This document shows, in pieces, positions 15,611-23,160 of a DNA stretch of 50,905 bases. A model generated the notes under the pieces. It was not told where the DNA came from. It worked only from the letters and a program-made list of their open reading frames with translations, and ran no database searches. The DNA comes from DAOUKH01 sp034421515 (GTDB lineage Bacteria > Chloroflexota > Dehalococcoidia > SHYB01), in contig DAOUKH010000025.1 in the NCBI GenBank assembly GCA_034421515.1, forward strand, positions 1-50,905, given 5' to 3'. A program made the translations under genes and the position numbers. The stretch's first letter is position 1. The number at the start of each line of letters is the position of its first letter.

Positions 15611-16630
15611 ATGCCGGGAACATCCGCAAGCGGCCCCTTCGTCCAGACCCCCTGGCGGGGTCTGCTCTTTCGGGGCGACAACGCGCGCGTCATGGCGCTC
15701 CTCGAACCCGAGCTCGCCGGCGCCGTCGACCTCATCTACGCCGACCCGCCGTTCGCCATCGGTGAAGCCCTGCGTTTCGGTGCGCGCAAGCAGGCCCGCG
15801 ACCGGGCCCACGGCGAGCCCGCGTACGACGACGTCTGGCGCGGCGGAATCGAGGCCTACACCGCCATGCTCCGGGAGCGGCTGACGTTGATGCGGAGCCT
15901 GCTCGCGCCGTCCGGCTCCATCTTCCTCCACCTCGACTGGCGCGCCTGCCACCACGGCCGTCTGCTCCTCGACGAGATCTTCGGCGCGGACAACTTTCGC
16001 AATGAGATCGTGTGGCACTACGGCGGCCGCGGCGCAAAGGCCGGCGCGGGACAGTTCCCCCGCAACCACGACAGCATCCTCTTCTACTCAGCGTCCCCTT
16101 CAACCCGGTTCACGACCCCGCAGGTCGAGGAGCGCCTCACTCATGAAGCGGCGCGGGCGCGCGGCTATCGGCGCGGCGACGACGGCCGCTGGTTCAAGAC
16201 CGCGCCCCGCGGCGACTACACCGACGAGAGCATTGCGCGCCTCGAGGCCGAGGGCCGCGTGCATAGAACACGGACGGGGCGCGCCCGTGTGAAGTACCAC
16301 CTGGACGAGCAGGACGGCCTCGTCATCGACCGCCGCCCGCTGGGCGACGTCTGGTCCGACATCCCCGACATGATGCACGCCCCCGCCGCCGAGCGCACCG
16401 ACTACCCCACCCAGAAGCCGGAGCGGCTCCTGCGCCGCATCGTCGAGGCCGCCTCGCCTCCCGGCGGGCTCGTCGCCGACTTCTTCTGCGGCGCGGGGAC
16501 GGCGCTCGCCGCCGCCGAGGGCCTGGGGCGCCGGTGGGTGGGCTGCGACCTCAGCCCCGCCGCCGTCGAGATCGCCGCCGCGCGTCTAGCGAAGGCCGGA
16601 GCCGCCTTCGACGTTCACACCGTCGATTGA
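15611..16630 (+). CDS. Orphan site-specific DNA methyltransferase (beta class, N4/N6)
   Basis: AdoMet-dependent amino-methyltransferase of 339 residues. The catalytic motif DPPF (residues 45-48) comes first and the AdoMet-binding FFCGAG (291-296) near the C terminus, the order of beta-class N6-adenine/N4-cytosine enzymes and Mod subunits. Between them lies a target-recognition stretch of about 180 residues. TDYPTQKPERLLRRIVEAAS is the family's signature before motif I. No restriction endonuclease or S subunit is adjacent, so it looks like a stand-alone regulatory or orphan enzyme. The target sequence cannot be read from the protein. It is transcribed from its own TATAAT. Confidence 0.88.
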   Translation: MPGTSASGPFVQTPWRGLLFRGDNARVMALLEPELAGAVDLIYADPPFAIGEALRFGARKQARDRAHGEPAYDDVWRGGIEAYTAMLRERLTLMRSLLAPSGSIFLHLDWRACHHGRLLLDEIFGADNFRNEIVWHYGGRGAKAGAGQFPRNHDSILFYSASPSTRFTTPQVEERLTHEAARARGYRRGDDGRWFKTAPRGDYTDESIARLEAEGRVHRTRTGRARVKYHLDEQDGLVIDRRPLGDVWSDIPDMMHAPAAERTDYPTQKPERLLRRIVEAASPPGGLVADFFCGAGTALAAAEGLGRRWVGCDLSPAAVEIAAARLAKAGAAFDVHTVD

Positions 16631-16653
16631 CCCCTACGCGCTACCGGGAGGCG

Positions 16654-16662
16654 TGCTAGACT
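16654..16662 (+). promoter_or_regulatory. Extended -10 promoter of the 98-residue protein
   Basis: TGC-TAGACT, a member of the recurrent TGC-TANNNT set, located 44 bases before the ATG at 16707. Confidence 0.45.
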
Positions 16663-16706
16663 TGGCGCACCGCCAGTTCTCCCACCCCCGAGCGGCGGGT
16701 GACGTC

Positions 16707-17003
16707 ATGCCGAACGAGACCGACTTCGTCTTCGAGGACCCCGAGCACTTCGAGGAAGGGCTGCTCCACCTCGTGGACATGCTCGAGTTGAGCGACCCGC
16801 GCCGCGCCGAGGCGTTGGAGAGTCAGGCGAAGGTGCTCGAGGCCGGCGTCGCGGCGCCCGTCGGCGGCACCTTCGAGGAATGGCGCGGCTTCTGCCTGAA
16901 CATCGCCGGCCAGCTCAAGGCCGCGCGGGGCAAGGTAACCGCGGCCGACGGTCAGGCGATGCTCGACGCCACGATCGACCGCTTGGAGCAGATGGCGGAG
17001 TAG
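16707..17003 (+). CDS. Small acidic helical protein, unknown function
   Basis: 98 residues, strongly acidic N-terminal half (NETDFVFEDPEHFEEG) and predicted mostly helical; it contains one Cys in FCLNIAGQL. No family is recognised. ATG at 16707 is chosen because it lies downstream of a good extended -10 element; a GTG further up falls on the promoter itself. It is flanked by the methyltransferase and a convergent membrane protein and has no evident operon partner. Confidence 0.6.
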   Translation: MPNETDFVFEDPEHFEEGLLHLVDMLELSDPRRAEALESQAKVLEAGVAAPVGGTFEEWRGFCLNIAGQLKAARGKVTAADGQAMLDATIDRLEQMAE

Positions 17004-17028
17004 CGTTGGGGTCGTGCGGCCCCGGGCC

Positions 17029-17436
17029 CTACTTCTTCCTGCCAAACAGCCGGCGGAAGCGCCCGCGCCAGTCGGCGCCGTCGTTGTCCGAGTACTGGAC
17101 CGGCTCGCCGCGCCAGCTCTTCTGGTAGCCGGTCTGCTCCTCGAACGACGTGCTGCCTCTCGCGATGTGGAGCAGGTAGGCGAAGAGCAGCAGCCCGATC
17201 GCCGAGCCGATGACCGCCGGGCTCCGCGCGAACAACGAAGCGATCAGCAGGATGGCGCCAAGTCCGCCGACCCTCTTCGGGGTGAGCCAACGGAGCCAGT
17301 TCCCGGCCTCCAGGCGCAACGACTGGCCGACGCGCGCCTGCGCGTCCTTGAAGTGTTCGCGCAGGGGACGCCGGGGGCGGAGGTCGCCCGCCTCCCCCAT
17401 GATCTCTTCGATTTCGCGTTCATATCGCTCGGACAT
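17029..17436 (-). CDS. Small membrane protein with charged soluble ends
   Basis: 135 residues: a charged N-terminal 50 (MSERYEREIEEIMGEAGDL...), one or two hydrophobic segments at about 56-92 (GGLGAILLIASLF, VIGSAIGLLLFAYLL), then a soluble tail with an RRLFGRKK C terminus. Not recognised. Start ATG at 17436 follows a TATAAT about 57 bases upstream. The N terminus resembles short cytoplasmic helices seen in many actinobacterial/Chloroflexota envelope proteins, but that is only an impression. Confidence 0.6.
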   Translation of the reverse strand: MSERYEREIEEIMGEAGDLRPRRPLREHFKDAQARVGQSLRLEAGNWLRWLTPKRVGGLGAILLIASLFARSPAVIGSAIGLLLFAYLLHIARGSTSFEEQTGYQKSWRGEPVQYSDNDGADWRGRFRRLFGRKK

Positions 17437-17493
17437 CGCGTCTCCAGTTAGGCCCGCCCGGCTTCCAAGCTCACCATCGAGCGGGGCATGGAG

Positions 17494-17499
17494 ATTATA
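17494..17499 (-). promoter_or_regulatory. -10 element for the 135-residue membrane protein
   Basis: Consensus TATAAT on the minus strand in the gap between two genes, about 57 bases before the ATG at 17436. The -35 is weak. Confidence 0.45.
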
Positions 17500-17528
17500 G
17501 GATTTCTCGGCGGCCTTGTCGCGTCCCG

Positions 17529-18827
17529 TCAAGGGATATGCGCGGCGTACCGCGTCCCGATGTGGCCGTCCCGTTCCAGGGCGGCGCGGCGCTCCGCCGG
17601 ATAGGCAAGCAGCTCGCCATAGACGTAGTCGTTATGTTCACCGAGACGCACCGGCGGCGTCCGGAGATCGTTGGGCGTCCGGTCCATCGTCCACATCAAG
17701 CCCGGATAGTCGTGCGTCCCGGCGTCGGCGTGCTCGAAGCGCTTGAAGAAGCCGTCGTGGGCGAGCTGCGGGTCGGCGTACAGCTCGGAGTCGCGCAGCA
17801 CCGGCCCCGCCGGCACGCCGTGGGTCTGCAAGGCCGCCGCCGCCTCCGACGCGCTCAGTCCCGACGACCACTCAGCGATTCGCTCGTCCAACGCGTCGTG
17901 GTGCTTGAAGCGGGCCAGGACGCTGGAAAATCGCGGATCGCGGCGCAGCTCCGGTGCCCCCATCGCCTCGCATAGACCCGCCCACTCCCTATCGGACGTC
18001 ACCGAGAGCGCCACCCAGTTGTCGTCGCCCGCGCACGGGTAGGCGCCCTGCGGCGCGCCGTCGGGGCGCCGGTTCCCCAGCGTCGAGTGGACGCGGCCGT
18101 TCATCGTCCAGTCCATGATCGACTCGCCGAGGTACGGGACGAAGTTCTCGCCCAGGGAGCACTCCACCATCTGGCCCTTGCCCGTCCGCATGCGGTGGCG
18201 CAGGGCCATGACCGCCGCGAAGGCCCCCGACGCTCCCGCCGCGCCGTCGCCCAGGTACGTCTGGTCGATGGTCGAGTAGTCCTCGTCGGGGTAGCCGCGC
18301 ACTAGCGTGTGCCCCGCGGTGGACTCCACCTGCACCCCGAACGAGCGGTAGTGCTTGTAGGGGCCGTCGAGGCCGTAGGCGGGCATGCGCACCGCGATGA
18401 GGTCGGGGCGGACCTTCCGAAGCTCCTCGTAGGTGAGGCCGAGCTTCTCGATGGTGCTCGGCACGTTGTTCTCGATGAAGATGTCGGCGGTGCGGAAGAG
18501 GTCGTAGGCGACGTCGCGGCCCTCCGGCCGGAGCATGTCCACCGTCATGCTCTTCTTGTTCCGCGCGTGGCTCTGGAAGATGGGGTACCGGTTCCACGAG
18601 TTCTCCCCCGGCTCCCAATCGGGATAGGCGAAGCCCCAGTCCTTGCGTAGCCGGGGCAGGTCCGGCGGCGGATGGGCCAGGCGGCCCCGCGTATTCGGCT
18701 GCATCACCTGGGTCGACTCGATGCGGATGACCTCGGCGCCCCAGTCGGCGAGCAGCATCGTGGCATGCGGCCCCGCCCACACGATCGTGAGGTCGAGCAC
18801 CCGTATTCCTTCGAGGGGGAGCGTCAT
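17529..18827 (-). CDS. Class III (CaiB/BaiF) CoA-transferase, catalytic subunit candidate
   Basis: 432 residues of the family that moves CoA between carboxylic acids via an aspartyl-CoA anhydride. N-terminal GIRVLDLTIVWAGPHATMLLADWGAEVIRIE is diagnostic. The nucleophilic Asp is present at 194 in YLGDGAAGASGAF. The C-terminal APELRRDPRFSS and GVPAGPVLRDSEL segments are also standard. The start codon directly abuts the stop of the upstream paralogue (18828-20051), so the two are co-translated. The acyl substrates are unknown. An extra segment of about 35 residues after IRIE (residues 40-75) is not typical of short homologues. Confidence 0.9.
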   Translation of the reverse strand: MTLPLEGIRVLDLTIVWAGPHATMLLADWGAEVIRIESTQVMQPNTRGRLAHPPPDLPRLRKDWGFAYPDWEPGENSWNRYPIFQSHARNKKSMTVDMLRPEGRDVAYDLFRTADIFIENNVPSTIEKLGLTYEELRKVRPDLIAVRMPAYGLDGPYKHYRSFGVQVESTAGHTLVRGYPDEDYSTIDQTYLGDGAAGASGAFAAVMALRHRMRTGKGQMVECSLGENFVPYLGESIMDWTMNGRVHSTLGNRRPDGAPQGAYPCAGDDNWVALSVTSDREWAGLCEAMGAPELRRDPRFSSVLARFKHHDALDERIAEWSSGLSASEAAAALQTHGVPAGPVLRDSELYADPQLAHDGFFKRFEHADAGTHDYPGLMWTMDRTPNDLRTPPVRLGEHNDYVYGELLAYPAERRAALERDGHIGTRYAAHIP

Positions 18828-20051
18828 CTAGACCACACCCTCGCGGCACAGCGCGGCGAGCTCGCCGGGCGAGAGTCCGAGCTTGCCGCTCAGCACCTCC
18901 GCGGTGTGCTCGCCCAGAAGCGGCGCCGGGCGCATGGGCCGTCGCGGGCTACCGTGCATGGTGAAGGGACGCCCCACCTGCGTCAGCGGGCCCGCAGCGG
19001 GATGGGTCACCTTCTCCCACATCCCCCGCTGCTGGAAGACGGGGTCGCCGACCAGGTCCGACGAGTCGTACAGCGGCCCCGACGGAATCAGGTTCGCCTG
19101 CGCTAACTGGAAGAGCTCGCGCTTCGAGTACTGGAGCGTGAACGGCAGCAGGTGTTCGTCGAACTCGTCCGACGCGGTCGGCCTTGCCCGCGCCGTCGCC
19201 GTGGCAAAGCGCGGGTCGTCCAGAAGCTCGGGCTGCCCCATCATGCGCGCGACGTCGGCGATCTTCCCCTCCCCCGCCATGAAATGCACGTAGCCGTCGC
19301 CGCAGATGCGCACGCCCGTCCCCGGTACGGAGCTCCCGATCTTCCGCAGGTTGTCCTCGCCCGTGTACTGGTAGCCCACCAGCATCGTCGTGCGCCGGTC
19401 CTGGTTGGCGGCCTGGGCGCGGAATTGGGAGAGCTCGATGTGGTCGCCCTCGCCCGTCATCTCCGCCTTCCACAGCGCGATCATCGCCGCGCTCGCCGCG
19501 CAGGCCCCCGCGTGGTATTGCAGGACGTTCTCCCCCAGCTTCATCGGCTCGCGGCCGGGGAGCCCCGTCGCGTACATCGGCCCGCCCATCGCGTAGGTGA
19601 CGATCTCCGACGTCTTCAGGTCGCGGTACGGCCCGCTCCGTCCGAAGCCGGTGATCGAGACGACGACAAGGTCGGGACGGCGTTCAGACAGGCGCGCATA
19701 GTCCAGCCCAAGCCCTTCGCTCTCTGATGGCGCGAAGCTCTCGACCACCACCGCGGCCTGTTCCGCCAGCGCCAGTGCGATCTTCCGCCCAGCCCGCGAC
19801 GCGACGTCCAACGTCACGCTGCGCTTGTTCGTGTTGAGATGCAGGAACGACCCGCTCTTCTCAGGGTGGGCGTCGTCCCGGTGGAACGGCGGCGCGGACC
19901 GCTGCGCGTCGCCCCCCGGCGGCTCGATCTTGATGACGTCGGCCCCGTGGTCGGCCAGCAGCTTGGTGCAGTAGCCGCCCGCGATCCCCTGACTGAGGTC
20001 GAGGACGGTGACCCCGGACAGGGGCGTGTCAGCGGTCGGCGGGTCGAGCAT
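18828..20051 (-). CDS. Class III CoA-transferase paralogue lacking the catalytic Asp
   Basis: 407 residues with the same fold (GVTVLDLSQGIAGGYCTKLLADHGADVIKIEPPGGD, ADVVVESFAP-like VVVESFAPSE, SITGFGRSGPY). At the place of the catalytic Asp (consensus IADYxAG) it reads LQYHAG, so Asp becomes Gln178. It precedes and abuts the intact paralogue. The simplest reading is a heteromeric transferase in which this chain is structural or binds the second acyl group; an independent inactive or differently acting enzyme is the alternative. Start ATG at 20051 with a weak ribosome site; a TATACT lies about 60 bases upstream. Confidence 0.85.
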   Translation of the reverse strand: MLDPPTADTPLSGVTVLDLSQGIAGGYCTKLLADHGADVIKIEPPGGDAQRSAPPFHRDDAHPEKSGSFLHLNTNKRSVTLDVASRAGRKIALALAEQAAVVVESFAPSESEGLGLDYARLSERRPDLVVVSITGFGRSGPYRDLKTSEIVTYAMGGPMYATGLPGREPMKLGENVLQYHAGACAASAAMIALWKAEMTGEGDHIELSQFRAQAANQDRRTTMLVGYQYTGEDNLRKIGSSVPGTGVRICGDGYVHFMAGEGKIADVARMMGQPELLDDPRFATATARARPTASDEFDEHLLPFTLQYSKRELFQLAQANLIPSGPLYDSSDLVGDPVFQQRGMWEKVTHPAAGPLTQVGRPFTMHGSPRRPMRPAPLLGEHTAEVLSGKLGLSPGELAALCREGVV

Positions 20052-20112
20052 CGGCGGCCCTGGCGCGCCGCGCCCGCTTCAGATGGGCCGCGCGGCGGAC
20101 GAAAGTGGGCCA

Positions 20113-20118
20113 AGTATA
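20113..20118 (-). promoter_or_regulatory. -10 element of the CoA-transferase operon
   Basis: TATACT on the minus strand, 61 bases before the ATG at 20051, within the 106-bp gap upstream. Confidence 0.4.
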
Positions 20119-20157
20119 CGGCCCGCCGCAAGCGCCGGCTGGGCTACCCGCCCCTGT

Positions 20158-20640
20158 TCAATGGCACGACGGGGAGTCCTTCGCCGCTTCGGCGTGCCCT
20201 CGTTCACAAAGGAGCTCAGGGACGAGACTCATCCACAGCACGGTGCCGGCAAGGAACGCCAGCCCGGCCAACGCGAGTGCTCCGATGAGCGCTCCTACCA
20301 AGACATGGGTCGAAGTCGTCCCCTCTTCAGCTGATGCTAGCCCTGGAAACAACATCCCCAAAAGAGAGAAGCAAAGAGCCGATATCAGGAAGAGCGTGGC
20401 CACCAGACGCAGTGAGCGCCTGAACTTCGCCGTGCCCTGACTGCCGAACCCTCCAGCCAGCCCAAAGGCCCCGAAGATTGCCATCACCTGAGCGAGTGTA
20501 AAGGGAGTTCCGCCCACAAGTGGACTTTCCGGGTCACCAATAAATGTCGCAATCCAAATGAACACGGCGGGAATGGCGAATGCAGCAATCGCCCCGATGA
20601 CGATCATGAGCACGTTCGCTACGAGTCTCTGGCTGTTCAC
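20158..20640 (-). CDS. Integral membrane protein, unknown
   Basis: 160 residues with four hydrophobic spans: about 8-36, 51-68, 77-98 and 112-145. No charged or enzymatic motif was seen, and the C terminus ends with a His- and Cys-containing tail (PELLCERGHAEAAKDSPSCH). GTG at 20640 preceded by GGGAGGT is the chosen start. The open frame continues for 1.4 kb antisense to the ThyX-like gene, which I treat as spurious. Base composition (about 56% GC) is clearly lower than the neighbours, a hint of later acquisition. It is transcribed from an extended -10 at 20702. Confidence 0.65.
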   Translation of the reverse strand: MNSQRLVANVLMIVIGAIAAFAIPAVFIWIATFIGDPESPLVGGTPFTLAQVMAIFGAFGLAGGFGSQGTAKFRRSLRLVATLFLISALCFSLLGMLFPGLASAEEGTTSTHVLVGALIGALALAGLAFLAGTVLWMSLVPELLCERGHAEAAKDSPSCH

Positions 20641-20701
20641 TAACGACCTCCCATTCCTGATGCTGCGCACTACACGCCCTTGCAGCCGCGCAGGAGGCGC
20701 G

Positions 20702-20710
20702 ATGGTAGCA
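20702..20710 (-). promoter_or_regulatory. Extended -10 of the 160-residue membrane protein
   Basis: TGC-TACCAT on the minus strand, 61 bases before the GTG at 20640. Confidence 0.4.
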
Positions 20711-20751
20711 CGGCCACTTCCCCCGCCTTCCCCCGCCGAGGGCGCGGGCGC

Positions 20752-20757
20752 TACAAT
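20752..20757 (+). promoter_or_regulatory. -10 element of the ThyX-like gene (leaderless)
   Basis: TACAAT ends 6 bases before the GTG at 20764, with no Shine-Dalgarno sequence, indicating a leaderless mRNA. Confidence 0.45.
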
Positions 20758-20763
20758 GCCTGC

Positions 20764-22170
20764 GTGACCACCACCTCCCACACCACACGGCCTATGCGCG
20801 TCTATCCCCTGGACCCGCGAGACCTCAGCCAGGAGCAGATCGCGGTCACCTTCGCGATGACCTCGCGGAGCCCTCAGCCGTTCGACGAGATCAGCCGCGT
20901 CGTCTCCGAGACGAAGGCCGCCGACTTCAACGAAAAGTGGGTCGTCGGCTACGGCCACGCCTCCGTCGCCGAGCACGCCGTCATCCACATGGCCGTCGAG
21001 GACCTGTCGCGGCTCGTCTGCGACGACCTCGAGGACAACCGCCTCGCCTCCTACACCGAGAAGTCGTCCCGTTACCAGGTCCTCGACCGCGGCAGCTATT
21101 TCGTCCCCGCCGAGGTCCGGGGCCACGCCGTCGAGCGCGTCTACGTCGCGGCCTGCGACCGGCTTTTCGACGCCTACCACGCACTCATCGAGCGCACCCT
21201 GGAGTGGCTGCGGACCGAGCATCCCCAGCGCGAGAACGAGCGCGACGGCGCCTACCGGCTCCGCCTCCGCCGCATCGCCACCGACCACTGCCGCTTCACC
21301 TTGCCCGCCGCGACCCTGACCAACGTCGGCGTCACCCTCAACGCCCGCTCCATGGAGCACGCCATCAGCAAGCTCCTTTCCTCCGAGCTGGCGGAGGCGC
21401 GCGACCTCGGCGCCGTGCTCAAGGACCAGGGCCGGGCCATCGCCCCCACCCTCATCAAGTACGCCGACGCGAGCGACTACCTCACGGGAGCCCGGCGGTC
21501 GCTCACCGCCAGGTCGGCCGGCGACGAGCACGGAACCCTGCTCCAGGACCGTCCCGTCGAGGCGAAGCTCGTCGAATACACCCCGGACGCCCAGGACAAG
21601 CTCGTCACCTCCCTCCTCTTCTCCAACTCTGGCCTCTCCTACGCCGAGGCGCAGAGGCGCGGCGCGCTCCTTGGGTCTGAGGAGCGGAGGGTGCTCTTCA
21701 ACGACGCCCTCGACGGCCTCGGACCCTTCGACGCGCCCCTGCGCGACCTGGAGATGATCGACTACCTCTTCGAGCTCACCATGGACTACGGGGCCTACCG
21801 GGAGTACAAGCGCCACCGCATGCAGACCTACCTGCCGCAGCCGCTCACGCCCGACCTCGGCTACGTCGTCCCCTTCGTCGTCGCCGACGCCGGGGCCGTC
21901 GACGAGTTCGAGGCGGCGATGGCGGCCTCGGCCGAGGCCTATGCCGCGGTAGCGGAGGTTGACCCGCACGCCGCGCAGTACGTCGTCACCCACGCCCACA
22001 ACCGGCGGCTGCTCGTGAAGATCAACCTCCGCGAGTGCTTCCACCTGCTGAAGCTACGCAGCGCGAAGGAAGCGCATTTCACGATCCAGGACATCGCTCG
22101 CGGCATGCTCGCCGAGATCGAGCGCGTCCACCCCGAGCTGATCGGCTACATTCGGCTCCGCGAAGGCTGA
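20764..22170 (+). CDS. Tandem-domain ThyX-like protein (FAD-dependent thymidylate synthase family), degenerate motifs
   Basis: 468 residues containing two ThyX-fold repeats in one chain. Canonical ThyX is about 220-250 residues and carries RHRxxSxNExSxRY. In the N half the equivalent stretch reads DNRLASYTEKSSRY (91-104): the tail of the motif is kept but RHR is lost. In the C half RHR is kept (350-352, KRHRMQTYLPQ) but the Ser and following residues are lost. Each half also has its ThyX-like C-terminal helix (LPAATLTNVGVTLNARS; VKINLRECFHLLKLRSAKEA). Active ThyX is a tetramer with sites at subunit interfaces, so a fused pair could form a composite site. Thymidylate synthesis is possible but not assured. 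GTG start, leaderless. Confidence 0.8.
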   Translation: MTTTSHTTRPMRVYPLDPRDLSQEQIAVTFAMTSRSPQPFDEISRVVSETKAADFNEKWVVGYGHASVAEHAVIHMAVEDLSRLVCDDLEDNRLASYTEKSSRYQVLDRGSYFVPAEVRGHAVERVYVAACDRLFDAYHALIERTLEWLRTEHPQRENERDGAYRLRLRRIATDHCRFTLPAATLTNVGVTLNARSMEHAISKLLSSELAEARDLGAVLKDQGRAIAPTLIKYADASDYLTGARRSLTARSAGDEHGTLLQDRPVEAKLVEYTPDAQDKLVTSLLFSNSGLSYAEAQRRGALLGSEERRVLFNDALDGLGPFDAPLRDLEMIDYLFELTMDYGAYREYKRHRMQTYLPQPLTPDLGYVVPFVVADAGAVDEFEAAMAASAEAYAAVAEVDPHAAQYVVTHAHNRRLLVKINLRECFHLLKLRSAKEAHFTIQDIARGMLAEIERVHPELIGYIRLREG

Positions 22171-22207
22171 CCGCGCCGCCCCTCAAACCGGTCGGAACGG
22201 GCCGCCG

Positions 22208-22216
22208 TGCTATACT
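22208..22216 (+). promoter_or_regulatory. Extended -10 promoter of the lipA-pdh operon
   Basis: TGC-TATACT, a near-consensus extended -10, 56 bases before the lipA GTG. The leader carries a GGAGG ribosome site. Confidence 0.55.
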
Positions 22217-22272
22217 CGGCCCAACGGCTTTACACGCAGCCGAGCCCTGTCGCGTTTGGAGGCGCCAAGCAC

Positions 22273-23160
22273 GTGACCGAGCGGAGGCTCCCGCCTTGGT
22301 TCAAAGTCCGCTTCCCCGGAGGCGAAAACTACCGGCGTATCGTCGGCGTCATGCGGGAGCGCCGACTCCACACCATCTGCGAAGAGGCCCGCTGTCCCAA
22401 CATCGGTGAGTGCTGGGAGAACGGCGCGGCCACCTTCCTCATCCTCGGCGACATCTGCACCCGCGCCTGCGCCTACTGCGCCGTCACCAGCGGCAAGCCT
22501 CTCGCCCTCGACCCCATGGAGCCCCTCCGCGTCGCCTCCGCCGTCGAGGCGATGGGCCTGCGCCATGCCGTGGTCACCTCCGTCAACCGCGACGACCTTG
22601 ACGACGGCGGCGCCTCCGTCTACGTGGAGACCATCCGCCGTATCCGCGAGCGCGCTCCCGGCTGCCGCGTCGAAGTCCTCATTCCCGACTACCAGGGCGA
22701 CGCCCTCCGCACCGTCGTCGACGAGCGGCCCGACATCCTCAACCACAATATCGAGAGCGTCGAACGCCTCTTCCCCCGGGTGCGCCCCAAGGGAGACTAC
22801 CGGCGCTCGATCGAGCTGCTCGCCCAGGTCCGGGACTGGGCTCCCGAGATGACCACCAAGTCCGGCGTCATCGCCGGCATGGGCGAGTCGATGGACGAAA
22901 TCATCGACACCATGACCGACCTTCGTGAGGCCGACGTCGACGTGCTCACCATCGGCCAGTACCTGCGCCCCACCGACAAGCACATCAAGATCGACCGGTT
23001 CTACCGGCCCGAGGAATTCGACGAGCTCAAGGCCGTCGGACTCGCCATGGGCTTCGCCCACGTCGAGTCCGGCCCGCTGGTGCGAAGCTCGTACCACGCC
23101 CACGAGCACACGGCCGCCCCCGAACAGCGGCGGAGGGAGCTACTTGCCGGAAGCGTATGA
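22273..23160 (+). CDS. lipA: Lipoyl synthase LipA
   Basis: Radical-SAM enzyme that inserts two sulfurs into the octanoyl group on E2 lipoyl domains. From the GTG at 22273 (GGAGG about 11 bases upstream) the protein is 295 residues. The auxiliary cluster ligands are C36-x4-C41-x5-C47 and the radical-SAM ligands C62-x3-C66-x2-C69 (CTRACAYC). The C-terminal VRSSYHA supplies the conserved Arg-Ser-Ser. An earlier in-frame GTG overlaps the promoter and is not used. It is the first gene of an operon encoding the complex that needs lipoylation. LipB or LplA is not in the window. Confidence 0.95.
   Translation: MTERRLPPWFKVRFPGGENYRRIVGVMRERRLHTICEEARCPNIGECWENGAATFLILGDICTRACAYCAVTSGKPLALDPMEPLRVASAVEAMGLRHAVVTSVNRDDLDDGGASVYVETIRRIRERAPGCRVEVLIPDYQGDALRTVVDERPDILNHNIESVERLFPRVRPKGDYRRSIELLAQVRDWAPEMTTKSGVIAGMGESMDEIIDTMTDLREADVDVLTIGQYLRPTDKHIKIDRFYRPEEFDELKAVGLAMGFAHVESGPLVRSSYHAHEHTAAPEQRRRELLAGSV

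Noticed and set aside
20158..22044. Very long minus-strand open frame through the ThyX-like gene
   Set aside because: Only the part 20158-20640 has membrane-protein character and a ribosome site; the rest mirrors ThyX codons and has the Gly/Val/Asp-rich composition of antisense frames in GC-rich DNA.
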